Shown here: positions 1 to 8,139 of the stretch, piece after piece
Numbering within the stretch: position 1 is the first letter of the stretch
Layout: the number at the start of each line of letters is the position of its first letter
Source: Micromonospora sediminimaris
GTDB taxonomy: Bacteria; Actinomycetota; Actinomycetes; Mycobacteriales; Micromonosporaceae
Assembly (NCBI GenBank): GCA_900112325.1
Contig: FOLJ01000002.1
Coordinates: forward strand, 457,289 to 521,288
DNA: 64,000 bases
Direction of reading: 5' to 3'
The notes under the pieces: model-generated
Databases searched by the model: none
What the model was told of the DNA's origin: nothing
The model's input: the letters and a program-made list of their open reading frames with translations, nothing else
Program-made: the position numbers and the translations under genes

Positions 1-164
1 CGGTGAGCGAGTAGTCCTGTTCGCCCGAGTGAATACCCCGCAGGAGATGGACAGGTCAACGGCTCGCGCGAATCTGGAAGCCACCGTCCGTACGCCACTC
101 CTGACCACTTAACCCAAACCCCGCCCATGCTAAAGCCCCACCCCATCCACCCCCCGCCTGCGGC

Positions 165-232
165 GATCATGCACTTTCAGTCGGGACAAATGCGCACAGC
201 CCGGTCATCTCGCCGACCGAAAGTGCAAGATC
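165..232. repeat. Imperfect inverted repeat, possible terminator
   Basis: Two 14-base arms (165-178 and 219-232) are reverse complements apart from one mismatch, and pairing continues weakly inward through a GTCGG/CCGAC stretch. The arms carry GCACTTTC and GAAAGTGC. The element lies just past the stop of the minus-strand S-4TM gene, where a transcription terminator is expected. It may also be a copy of a dispersed intergenic repeat; that needs a genome-wide count. Bases 1-164 show no convincing gene. Confidence 0.45.
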
Positions 233-255
233 GACGAGTAGAGGGATATGGGTGG

Positions 256-1191
256 TCAGCGAGCTGCGGCACGGGGAGGGGTCAGGAGCCGGGCGTCGTG
301 GAGGAGGCGGGTGAGGGTGGTCATGGCGGCCTGGAAGTCGTGCCGGTCCGCAGCGTGGAAGCGCCGGAAGAACCAGTCGGGCACGCGGGTCTGCCGTTGG
401 CGGCTGCGGAAGATCAGATCCTGGATCTGCCGGGCCAGGGTGAACAGCTCGGCGCTGCCGTGCGCGCCGTGCCGTGCCACCGTGGCGGCGATCCGCTCCT
501 GCATCACGGCGAGGGCCTGCTCCCGTTCGGCCGCCACGTCCCGCTGGCTGCGGTAGATCTCCAGGCCGAGCAGCAGCGCGCCCAGCGACGGCACGTACCA
601 CTGGAGCAGCAGTTGCGAGACGGTCAGTCCGGCGGTCACGCCGAACACGACACCCAGCACGGCCCACACAGCCGTGCCGCCGAGTACCACGTGGGCGTAG
701 CGGCGGCGCACCCGGGCGCCCCAGCCGAGGTTCTGCTGCTGGCAGGCGAGCACGTCGTACGGGGTAGGTAGAGCCGGCACCTCGTAGTAGTCGCGCAAGT
801 AGCGTTCGTCGCCCCGGTAGGCCCGGTGCAGGCGGCTGACTTCCGCCGCGCTCACCTCGCCCCCAGCAGCCACAGTGTTCCACGGCAGCCCGAAGAGCCG
901 GACGTCGAACATCTCCTGAAGCACGGCGGCGCGGCCGAGCTGCCCGCGGGACCAGGTGCCCAACCCGACCGCGTTGGCCAGCGCCCAGAGCGCCCCGACC
1001 GCGGTGACCACCGTGGACGACACGCCGGTGAGGGCCACCACCGCGCCTGCCACACCGAGCAGGATTGAGAAGATCATTCGCAGGTTGTCGAGTCGTTGCG
1101 CTCGCGCATGACAGCCGGACATGGCCCGCAGCAGGGCCATCATCTCGGGCTCGGTCTGGCGGCTGAGCAGGGACTTGGCGGGGTCGGTCAC
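256..1191 (-). CDS. S-4TM family putative pore-forming effector
   Basis: A 311-residue protein with four hydrophobic segments in two pairs: about residues 39-57 and 61-79, then 167-187 and 189-212. The first pair is followed by FDVRLFGLPWN (95-105), like the conserved segment after the first hairpin in S-4TM proteins. The long cytoplasmic middle and the helical C-terminus also fit. S-4TM proteins were proposed from comparative genomics to be membrane-perforating effectors of bacterial conflict systems, held in check by a linked sensor. The start is an ATG at 1191. The divergent neighbour (from 1436) is a kinase-like membrane protein, so a sensor-effector pairing is plausible but is inference. 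The family call is from motif and topology only. Confidence 0.65.
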   Translation of the reverse strand: MTDPAKSLLSRQTEPEMMALLRAMSGCHARAQRLDNLRMIFSILLGVAGAVVALTGVSSTVVTAVGALWALANAVGLGTWSRGQLGRAAVLQEMFDVRLFGLPWNTVAAGGEVSAAEVSRLHRAYRGDERYLRDYYEVPALPTPYDVLACQQQNLGWGARVRRRYAHVVLGGTAVWAVLGVVFGVTAGLTVSQLLLQWYVPSLGALLLGLEIYRSQRDVAAEREQALAVMQERIAATVARHGAHGSAELFTLARQIQDLIFRSRQRQTRVPDWFFRRFHAADRHDFQAAMTTLTRLLHDARLLTPPRAAAR

Positions 1192-1435
1192 GATGGCCTC
1201 CCGGGTCCGGTACCCGATTCTAAATCCAGACCGCTAGATGTCACCCACCGTTCTGTCATCGCAGCGCAAGGTGATCCACTAGTTACCTTTTAGTAGTTTT
1301 CGGGCCGGGATGCAGAGAACATTCTGATTAAGCCCACAGTCAGCTACATTGAGCCGTCACGCAGTGGAACGTGCGGCTGGACCGGGCGGGCTGTAGCCCA
1401 TCCCGTTCCTTGTCCCCGAAGGGTCAACGACGCAG
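1192..1435. promoter_or_regulatory. Divergent intergenic region
   Basis: This 244-base gap separates two divergently transcribed genes and must hold promoters for both. It is more AT-rich than its surroundings between about 1260 and 1345, with ACTAGT and a TTTTAG run. No clean -35/-10 pair or operator could be assigned. Confidence 0.4.
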
Positions 1436-3817
1436 ATGGGCAACAGACTCTCGCCTGGTCGTCAGCTTCCGGACGCCGTCAGGTCGGCCATCAGGGAGTA
1501 CACCCGGGCGACCGACGTCCGACTCGTGGAGGAGTTCGCCCCCGATCCGCACCGCACCGATGCCCTGCTCTGCTGCGTCACGGCGATCTGGAACAAGGGC
1601 GGGCGGGAGATGAGGCAGAACCTCATCGTCAAGGTCGTCTCGGCGAACTCGGCGGAGGACATAACCGCCGGGCACGAGGCGGCACAGAATTCCCCACCGA
1701 GCTTCGCCGAGCGGCACATCGTCCGGCTGCTCGGCTGGTACCGGGTCGATGACGACCGGCGGCTGCTGATCCAGCAGTTCGCGAACGGCGGTGACGAGGT
1801 CACGACTTACGCGGCGTTGAGCTACAAGGAACGACTCATCGCCCTGCCGCTGATCGTCGACGGGCTCGTCAACCACTGGAACGCGCCCGAATCGGGATTG
1901 CACGGCCCCCGCGTATGCACGAGAACGACCAGCGTGGGCGAGTTCGTCCGGGGCGAGGTAGAGCGGATGGCCACCGTGACTTCGGTGCTGGCCGTGGCCG
2001 CCGACCTCGGCGTACCCGAGGATGCCGGTGCGTGGCTGGTCCTCGGCGGCGACCGCCGCCCGAATCCGCTCACCCTCCTCACCGCCCCGGACTCACCGCT
2101 CAGCCGGCTAGAGATGGACTGCCTCGTCGGTCACAGCCACGGCGACCTCAACGGCGGCAACGTCCTCATCCCGTCCGAGAGGGGTGAACGACAGTACGGT
2201 CGGTTCCTGCTGGTCGACCCCGGCGGATACCAGGCCGACGGGCCGCTCACCCGGGACATCGCCTTCGGCCTGCTGGGCACGCTGCTCAGGACGGTCGCAC
2301 CCCGCACACCGGTGGGCGAGCCCGGCGACGAGTTGCCGCGCGACCAGGCCGACGCCCTCCGCCGCTACCTCATCAACCCGGACGCTCACTACCCGGAGAA
2401 ACTGCTGCGAGGGCTCGCGCAGCTCATCGACAAGATTGATCAGACCGGCAGGGAGCACGCCCGGCAGGCGGGCTTCGGAAAGGACTGGCGCCGGCAGTGG
2501 CGCCTCACGCTGGTCGCCCACGCCCTGCTCCACCTCACCTTCGACGACATCGGCGACACGGGACGCCGGTGGTGTCTGCGGCTGGCTGCGGAGGCGCTTG
2601 AGGCGTACCTGGACCTGCTGCCGGTCGACGACGCGGCGACGCTGGCCGCGGAGCTGTCGCGGTCCGCGCCGTCGGCGCTGTTGGCCGCACGGCACGACGC
2701 CGACGGATCGGAGAGCCGGCTCGACCTCGGATGGCCGGCCCGCTGGTCTACCGACCAACTGCGCGACGTCCCCCTCGTGGCGACCCCCGAGCCGGCACGT
2801 GAGCCGGCGCTGCAGGTCCCTGGCGAGGCACGTACGGGTCGGGACGACGCGGCGGCGCGTTGGCGGGCGAATCACACCGGTACGGCCGCCGACGCAGCGG
2901 CGACGCGTTTACAGGCACCACGCCCTCGCCTGCCACGGCAGGACGACATCGCCTCCACCCGCCGCAGCCGCCTTCGTCCGCCACTGTTCCGCCTGCGTAC
3001 CCTGATGGCCCTGGCCGGCGTGGGGTTGGCCGGCACCGTGGGATACGTCGTGCTGCCCGAACGACGGGGCGAACGCGTCGCCGCCCCCACGCTGACCGTC
3101 GCCCCGGACAACGAGCGGGAGACTCCGTCCGCCCCCGACCGGGACCACGACCGCGGCCCGGCCCTGCCCACTGACCTCGCAGAGTTCGCCGAGCACGTCG
3201 CCAAGGTGGTGGAGGAACCGCCGTCGGGCCGATACGCGTGCACCCGCTATGAGGTGCAGTCCTGGGACACCGATGAGAGCCGGTCGTCGCCCAGCCGCCA
3301 CCGGTACGAGCTGTGGTTCACGGCCGATCTCGGCGGCAGGAAGGTGGCGACCGAGTTCGGTCCGGCCGGGTCGAGACGTGCCACCACAACGCCGTTCGCC
3401 CCGGGCAGGATGGACGAGGTCAGCCCGGTCCCGAAGGACGATCCGGAGGCGTTACGCGCTCAGTTGTTGCGGGGGTGGGGCAGGCAGCCGCCCGAACTGC
3501 GTACCACCAGCGGGATGCTGCGGCTGATCGCCCGCATAATGCTGCATCACCCACTCGTACCCGCGCAGCGTGCCGTGTTGCTGGAGGAACTCGCCGAGAT
3601 GTCGGGCGTCGAGTTCGCCGGCAGCTTGCGGAACGACGACGGCGAGCCCGGCGTCGCCTTCCAGGCGGAGGACCAGGATGGCCGGTGGGACACGTTGCTC
3701 TTCGACGGCAGCGGCCGGCTGCTCCGGCACGACCTCACCCAGGGCGACCTGCAGCTCAGCCGACACACGTTGCTCACCAGCACGCGGACGGACACCATGG
3801 ACACTGCCTGTCGGTAG
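1436..3817 (+). CDS. Kinase-like / transmembrane / extracytoplasmic fusion protein
   Basis: A 793-residue protein in three parts. The N-terminal ~390 residues have a kinase/aminoglycoside-phosphotransferase-like fold signature: catalytic loop HGDLNGGN (235-242) and a metal-binding DPGG (D261) in place of DFG. A single hydrophobic segment follows at about 522-540, after a basic stretch. The C-terminal ~200 residues (from about 585) resemble the extracytoplasmic domain of the CU044_5270 family, usually fused to or encoded with ECF-sigma partners: tracts such as YELWFTADLGGRK, PPELRTTSGMLR and LEELAEMSGVEFAG. This predicts an inside kinase joined to an outside sensor. The gene is divergent from the S-4TM effector and convergent with the I36-like gene, whose stop lies 13 bases away. 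The domain calls are by eye. No N-terminal glycine loop was identified. Confidence 0.6.
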   Translation: MGNRLSPGRQLPDAVRSAIREYTRATDVRLVEEFAPDPHRTDALLCCVTAIWNKGGREMRQNLIVKVVSANSAEDITAGHEAAQNSPPSFAERHIVRLLGWYRVDDDRRLLIQQFANGGDEVTTYAALSYKERLIALPLIVDGLVNHWNAPESGLHGPRVCTRTTSVGEFVRGEVERMATVTSVLAVAADLGVPEDAGAWLVLGGDRRPNPLTLLTAPDSPLSRLEMDCLVGHSHGDLNGGNVLIPSERGERQYGRFLLVDPGGYQADGPLTRDIAFGLLGTLLRTVAPRTPVGEPGDELPRDQADALRRYLINPDAHYPEKLLRGLAQLIDKIDQTGREHARQAGFGKDWRRQWRLTLVAHALLHLTFDDIGDTGRRWCLRLAAEALEAYLDLLPVDDAATLAAELSRSAPSALLAARHDADGSESRLDLGWPARWSTDQLRDVPLVATPEPAREPALQVPGEARTGRDDAAARWRANHTGTAADAAATRLQAPRPRLPRQDDIASTRRSRLRPPLFRLRTLMALAGVGLAGTVGYVVLPERRGERVAAPTLTVAPDNERETPSAPDRDHDRGPALPTDLAEFAEHVAKVVEEPPSGRYACTRYEVQSWDTDESRSSPSRHRYELWFTADLGGRKVATEFGPAGSRRATTTPFAPGRMDEVSPVPKDDPEALRAQLLRGWGRQPPELRTTSGMLRLIARIMLHHPLVPAQRAVLLEELAEMSGVEFAGSLRNDDGEPGVAFQAEDQDGRWDTLLFDGSGRLLRHDLTQGDLQLSRHTLLTSTRTDTMDTACR

Positions 3818-3830
3818 CAGCGGGCACGGC

Positions 3831-4340
3831 TCAGGGACAGTGCCGGTAGACGCGGTTCGCCCAGTTGCGCCACTGACCGGCGTCGCTGTGCAGTCGCTTG
3901 CTCGGGTTGATCCGGAACAGTTCCTGGTTGTGATAGTAGAAACCGACATGGCCGCTGCCGAGGTTGTAGTGCGCCGACTCCACCCGGAACTGCCAACTCC
4001 AGGTGGAGAGGTTCTGCCAGCCGCAGGAGGACAGCTTGCCGCGCGGGTAGCCGTAGTTCGGCCACTCGTAGAAGCAGAACCAGCCCGAGGGGCAGTCGGC
4101 CACCCCATAGGTGCCCACCGGGGCATCGAGGGTGACGATCAGCTCTCCGCCCCGGTAGCTGATCTCGTTGTCGTTGAGCACCGTGCCGCCCGGGTGGGCG
4201 GCAAGGTACCGCGCCACCTCCGTGCGCATCGCGGTCCGCGGCGCCGGCGCAGCCAGGGCCGGCGCGGGCACCGTCACTCCGGCGAGGAGTACGGCGACAA
4301 TCACGGTGAGCAGGGCACGAAAACGGATGATGGTCGGCAT
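3831..4340 (-). CDS. Secreted peptidase inhibitor I36-like protein
   Basis: A 169-residue exported protein. A signal peptide ends near ALA-AP (about residue 31). The mature part carries DCPSGWFCFYEWPNYG, CGWQNL and a terminal YRHC, giving four cysteines and an aromatic-rich beta-crystallin-like core typical of the peptidase inhibitor I36 / SMPI-like family of actinomycetes. These are extracellular and the named founder inhibits metalloproteases, but many members are uncharacterised. The ATG at 4340 is chosen because a GGGGGTG lies 6 bases upstream; a GTG at 4349 in frame is the alternative. Confidence 0.65.
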   Translation of the reverse strand: MPTIIRFRALLTVIVAVLLAGVTVPAPALAAPAPRTAMRTEVARYLAAHPGGTVLNDNEISYRGGELIVTLDAPVGTYGVADCPSGWFCFYEWPNYGYPRGKLSSCGWQNLSTWSWQFRVESAHYNLGSGHVGFYYHNQELFRINPSKRLHSDAGQWRNWANRVYRHCP

Positions 4341-4349
4341 TGGCGGCAC

Positions 4350-4812
4350 CCCCGCAGCGCAGCATTCGACACCGGACGGTCAGCCCGGAAAACGAGCCGG
4401 CTCCCGCTCTTCAAGGGTGCCGGCGACCCCGCTCCAGCCTAGGAAAAGCCCAGCTCAGATCACCAGGAGTGGACCCAAGAACAGCTCCTCACCATTCTCG
4501 AATCTCCCCAATTACGGGCAGAAAAGCAACTGCTCGATGCAAATTTCTATTCGTTATCTAATGAGCACAGGAAGACGAATCTGATCGGCGGACATCCCAG
4601 CGACGGGAATTCGACCTCATCCCTTCCGGATGGGGGGCAGGCTGCACACCGCCCCTCGTGCCCGACCCACAGCACCGGCGTCTTGCGCAGCCTGCCGGTC
4701 CCGGCGCTTCCAGGGACAGCCGGACCGCCACGAGGATCGTCAGGATCACCAGCAAGGCTGCCGATTTATCGCGAGCGGAAACGTCCCAGCACAAGGTCGC
4801 CGTCCGGGATCG
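4350..4812. other. Gene-poor intergenic stretch
   Basis: About 460 bases between two minus-strand genes. It must contain the promoter of the I36-like gene. The segment around 4480-4590 is unusually AT-rich for the window. A short TTG-initiated minus-strand frame (4558-4794) with one hydrophobic stretch exists but has no ribosome binding site, so it is not called. No repeat or RNA structure was recognised. Confidence 0.4.
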
Positions 4813-6126
4813 TCAGTAGATGGCCGGCAGGAAAAGCCGGTTGGTGGGTATTCCGGCGGCGGGTAGTCGATGCCGGGCAACGTTGAGCATCGCGGGTGGG
4901 CCGCAGACGTAGGCGTGTTGGCCGGGGCGGTAGTGGTAGAGGCCGAGGGTCAGGGCGTCGCCCTGTTCGGCGGGGGCGGCGAACGGGTCGTGGGAGAAGG
5001 TCGGGACGACGGTCAGCCAGGGGTGTGCCTGGTCGAGCTTGTCCAGGGTGATCGCGTCGTAGAGGTCGGCGATAGTGCGTGCGCCGACGATCAGGGTCAC
5101 CCGACGACCGACCGGTGCGGCGGCCACCTGCTCGACCAGGGCGTGCAGCGGGGCCAGCCCGGTACCACCGGCCACCAGCAGCAGATCCCGGGCAGTGGCT
5201 CGTCCCGCCCTGGCCGGCTCAGCCCTGGCGGATGCCGCCTCGTCGGGGCAGTCAGGAGGGGACAGCTCCGGGGCGGTGGGCAGGCTGAGGCCGATGTCGA
5301 CGGGTGGGCCGACATGAAGCAGGTCGTTGGGGCGTACCTCGTGGACGAGGCTGCGGGAGACGGTGCCGGCGGGGACCGCGCGGACGTGCAGCTCGACGGT
5401 GCCGTCGGAGCGCGGGGCGTTGGCCGGGCAGTACCAGCGCCACCGGCCGGGATGTTGCGGCACGCAGAGCGGCACCGCCTGGCCGGGGCGGAACGGCAGC
5501 CGCCGCCAGGGGCGTACCGTCAGGATGGCGATGCCCTCGGCGGCCAGGTCGCGGCCGACCACCTCGACGGGCCAGAACGCCGGCCCGTCGCCCATCCGCC
5601 CGGCGGCGCGCTCGACGAGCGCCCAGGCCCGCAGCCACCGTCGCTCCCAGCCGGCCTGTTGCGGGCACAGCCGTGGTGCCACCGGCGCCAACGCGGCACC
5701 GATCAGTGGACCGTGTTCGGGTCGCAGCCGGTACCGGCGGTGCACCCGGCCGAGCACCGCCAGCAACGCCAACCGCCCGGCCCGATCACCGCCGCCCCCG
5801 ACCAGCCGGGCCAGCGCGGCGACGACGAGCGCCGTCGCCCGCTCCGGCAGCAACCCCGGGCAGCGCAGCTCGGCCCGGAAACGTGCGGCGGCCTCGTCGA
5901 TGACCGGGTGGTTGCGGGCGGAGAGAACCCCGGCCAGGTAGTCGGCGGCCCGCCGCCGCTGCGCCTCCGGCAGCCCCGGCCAGCCGTCCAGAATCGGTCC
6001 GCCGGCCGCCAGCTGCCGGGCCAGGTGCGCGGCGAGCCGGTCCCGATCAACCCCGATGAGGTACGCAGACAGTTCCGCGTCCGCCTCGACCAGCCGCAGC
6101 CAACGGGTCACCGCCTCCCGGCTCAC
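4813..6126 (-). CDS. Flavohaemoglobin-like globin/FAD/NAD(P) oxidoreductase
   Basis: A 437-residue two-part protein. The N-terminal globin region keeps the stretch LLAVLGRVHRRYRLRPEH, which matches the proximal-histidine helix of flavohaemoglobins. The C-terminal reductase part has RPGQAVPLCVP and RWYCPANAP (FAD-binding positions), LLVAGGTGLAPLHAL (NAD(P) binding) and YVCGPPAML (the CGP motif). Such enzymes reduce or dioxygenate small ligands, classically NO with O2 to nitrate, in the cytosol. The start is the GTG at 6126, which overlaps the upstream TGA as GTGA. The frame extends upstream to an ATG at 6213, but that would run 90 bases into the preceding gene. A degenerate proline/alanine-rich linker lies before the NAD site. 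Confidence 0.75.
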   Translation of the reverse strand: MSREAVTRWLRLVEADAELSAYLIGVDRDRLAAHLARQLAAGGPILDGWPGLPEAQRRRAADYLAGVLSARNHPVIDEAAARFRAELRCPGLLPERATALVVAALARLVGGGGDRAGRLALLAVLGRVHRRYRLRPEHGPLIGAALAPVAPRLCPQQAGWERRWLRAWALVERAAGRMGDGPAFWPVEVVGRDLAAEGIAILTVRPWRRLPFRPGQAVPLCVPQHPGRWRWYCPANAPRSDGTVELHVRAVPAGTVSRSLVHEVRPNDLLHVGPPVDIGLSLPTAPELSPPDCPDEAASARAEPARAGRATARDLLLVAGGTGLAPLHALVEQVAAAPVGRRVTLIVGARTIADLYDAITLDKLDQAHPWLTVVPTFSHDPFAAPAEQGDALTLGLYHYRPGQHAYVCGPPAMLNVARHRLPAAGIPTNRLFLPAIY

Positions 6127-6407
6127 CGCCGCTCCCCCGTTTGATGGTCGTGGGTTGCCGGCCGACGGTCGGCGTGCCGGGCCTGCCGGCCGTCGGCGTG
6201 CCGGGACTGCCACTGCCGCAGCGCCTGCCGGATCCGCTCGGCCTCGGTGTTGGCGGTCGTCAGCTCCCGGTGCAGCCTGTCGATCTCGTCGGCCGCTCGG
6301 TTCAGGTAGTCGTACACCTGGTGCGGGTCGAGACCCCGCCAGCGCCTGTCGAATTCGGCGGTGCGGATGTGATGGGGGTGCAGGCGTTCCCCGGACAGGT
6401 AGATCAT
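6123..6407 (-). CDS. DivIVA-domain small protein
   Basis: A 94-residue protein starting MIYLSGERLHPHHI with IRTAEFDRRWRGLDPHQVYDYL, the N-terminal DivIVA-like signature (F-x-x-x-x-G-Y/L-D-x-x-x-V-x-x-F/Y-L). A short coiled coil follows (about 35-68), then a basic histidine-rich tail. DivIVA-domain proteins attach to curved membrane or self-assemble; this one is too short to be the essential Wag31. It is the middle gene of a coupled operon: its ATG overlaps the upstream stop as ATGA, and its own stop overlaps the flavohaemoglobin start as GTGA. Its link to the flavohaemoglobin is unknown. Confidence 0.7.
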   Translation of the reverse strand: MIYLSGERLHPHHIRTAEFDRRWRGLDPHQVYDYLNRAADEIDRLHRELTTANTEAERIRQALRQWQSRHADGRQARHADRRPATHDHQTGERR

Positions 6408-6658
6408 TTCCGCGGTGCCTCCTGCTCGGCGATCAGCGCCTGCACCTGCCGGTCGCTGAGGCCACGCCGGTCCAGCACCCGCCGCCCCCACCGATGCAGC
6501 CGACACGGATGCGGCGCACGATCGTTCCGGCAGCGCGGCCCCTCGGGCCACTGCTCGGCGGCGTGTACGGTCACCGCCCGCACGGCGAAACCGACATCCT
6601 CTGCGGTCACGTACGGCGGCATCGGCAGCTCGCCGAGCACCTCGTCGATCGAATCCAT
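6404..6658 (-). CDS. Small hypothetical protein, first gene of flavohaemoglobin operon
   Basis: An 84-residue protein beginning MDSIDEVLGELPMPPYV. The family was not recognised. It has two cysteine/histidine-rich spots (CRNDRAPHPCRLHRW), possibly a metal site, and a C-terminal helical SDRQVQALIAEQ segment. The start ATG at 6658 is preceded by GGGGAGGG on the coding strand. Its stop overlaps the next gene as ATGA, so translation of all three operon genes is probably coupled. Confidence 0.6.
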   Translation of the reverse strand: MDSIDEVLGELPMPPYVTAEDVGFAVRAVTVHAAEQWPEGPRCRNDRAPHPCRLHRWGRRVLDRRGLSDRQVQALIAEQEAPRK

Positions 6659-6775
6659 GTCCCTCCCCTGCTGTGGTTGCGGCACCGAGGCGGGCGGGGA
6701 CGGCGCACCGTCGGGGGCCGGTACCACCGGAGCCCAGCACCCGCCCCGGGCCTCGTGTCCAGCCTCGGCGAGCAC

Positions 6776-6891
6776 TTGAGCAGGTACTACAGCGCCGGAG
6801 GGGCCTGCGTGACGCAGAAAAGAGGCATCTGCGTACCCGCGTGGTCGACGCAGGGTTACTACAGTGACGCCAAAGCGGAGGGAGATCGGCC
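6776..6891. promoter_or_regulatory. Divergent regulatory region with TACTACAG direct repeats
   Basis: The octamer TACTACAG occurs twice in direct orientation, at 6785-6792 and 6857-6864, 72 bases apart. The surrounding bases are also similar (GGT[T]ACTACAG then G-rich or GACGCC). Between them are CTGCGT/ACGCAG palindromic half-sites. The region lies between the flavohaemoglobin operon and the XRE regulator gene, so these may be binding sites for that regulator. Confidence 0.4.
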
Positions 6892-8139
6892 GTGGCCTTG
6901 AAGCGACAGCGACTCTGCCAGCGGCGTAAGGCGCTCGGATACAGCCAGGAGCGTCTGGCCGACACTCTTGGTGTGGAGCGGTCCACTGTGGTGCGGTGGG
7001 AGAACGCGGAGACCGACCCGCAGCCGTGGCATCGCACCCGAATTGCGTCCGCGTTGCGCGTTACGCTCGAACAGCTCGACGACATGCTCGTCGACGTGTC
7101 AGTGGCAGCGCATCGAGGGCAGGCCGTGAGGGACATGGAGCGTGATCCCGTTTCCGCCGCCGCTAGGTCTGATCTCTTGAATGGCCTTCGGACCTTCCTC
7201 AGCACCTACCTCACGGACTCAGCACAACCGGCACCACCGCTGCCCGAGGTCCGGCGTGCTGTGGGCAGGGTGCACAACCTCTACCAGCGAGCGAGCTACA
7301 CGTCGGCGGCCCGCCTGATGCCGGATGTGCTCAGCCATGCGACGGCCCTGACCAGCAGCGCCGCCGGCATACACCGCACCAGTGCGTTTCGGCTGCTCGC
7401 CGCCGCCTACATCGCCGCCTCCAAGCTCGCCGCCAAGGTGGGTGACGGTGAGGCGACCCTGTTGACGGCTGACCGGGCGTCCACCGCCGCACGTCTGGCC
7501 GACGATCGGGCGCTTGCTGCTGTTGCCGCCTACCAGGCGGCATGCGGTTTGATGGGGCAGCCCGGAAGATCGGTAGAAGCCGAGCAGGTGGCACGAACCA
7601 GCATCGACTCATTGGCTTCGGCTGCTTCAACCTCCAACCCTGACCTGCTCTCCGCTCAGGGAGCGCTACTACTTCTTGCTGCCGTCATGACTGCTGCGCA
7701 GGGCGACACGAAGCAAGCGGGCTACTTCCTCACGCGTGCCGAACGGCTGGCAACGACGTTGGGCGCCGACCGCAACCGGCTGTGGACGGGCTTCGGCCCA
7801 ACGAACGTCGTCATTCACGCGGTATCGGCCGCCGTGCGCGCGGGTAACCCGGACCAGGCCATGGAGATTGGTGCTCGGCTCGACACGTCGCGACTGCCCA
7901 TCGTGCTGGTTGGCCGGAGGGCACAGGTGCACGTCGACCTGGCGGCGGCAGCGCTGATGTCGTCCAATGACAGGTCGATCTGCGTGCTTCACTTGCTCGA
8001 AGCCGAGCGGGTTGCCGCCGAGATGGTGTACGCGAACGTACAGGCCCGCACGCTCCTGCTCCACCTGTTGGCGAAGGAGCGCCGGACGGCGACGCCAGGA
8101 CTACGGCCACTCGCGGAGCGGGCCGGACTGCTGGCATGA
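6892..8139 (+). CDS. XRE-family helix-turn-helix regulator with TPR-like C-terminus
   Basis: A 415-residue regulator. Residues 4-65 form a Cro/C1-type HTH (RRKALGYSQERLADTLGV, then VERSTVVRWENAE). The remaining ~330 residues are alanine-rich paired helices resembling a tetratricopeptide array. This architecture is common among actinomycete XRE regulators. The GTG start at 6892 follows GGAGGGAGAT at good spacing. Its stop overlaps the next ATG as ATGA, so the flavoprotein downstream is co-translated. It probably regulates its own promoter and perhaps the divergent operon (direct repeats at 6785 and 6857). The signal sensed is unknown. Confidence 0.75.
   Translation: MALKRQRLCQRRKALGYSQERLADTLGVERSTVVRWENAETDPQPWHRTRIASALRVTLEQLDDMLVDVSVAAHRGQAVRDMERDPVSAAARSDLLNGLRTFLSTYLTDSAQPAPPLPEVRRAVGRVHNLYQRASYTSAARLMPDVLSHATALTSSAAGIHRTSAFRLLAAAYIAASKLAAKVGDGEATLLTADRASTAARLADDRALAAVAAYQAACGLMGQPGRSVEAEQVARTSIDSLASAASTSNPDLLSAQGALLLLAAVMTAAQGDTKQAGYFLTRAERLATTLGADRNRLWTGFGPTNVVIHAVSAAVRAGNPDQAMEIGARLDTSRLPIVLVGRRAQVHVDLAAAALMSSNDRSICVLHLLEAERVAAEMVYANVQARTLLLHLLAKERRTATPGLRPLAERAGLLA

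Noticed and set aside
4558..4794. Possible small membrane protein with a TTG start
   Set aside because: One hydrophobic stretch but no ribosome binding site, no family and atypical codon use; not called.
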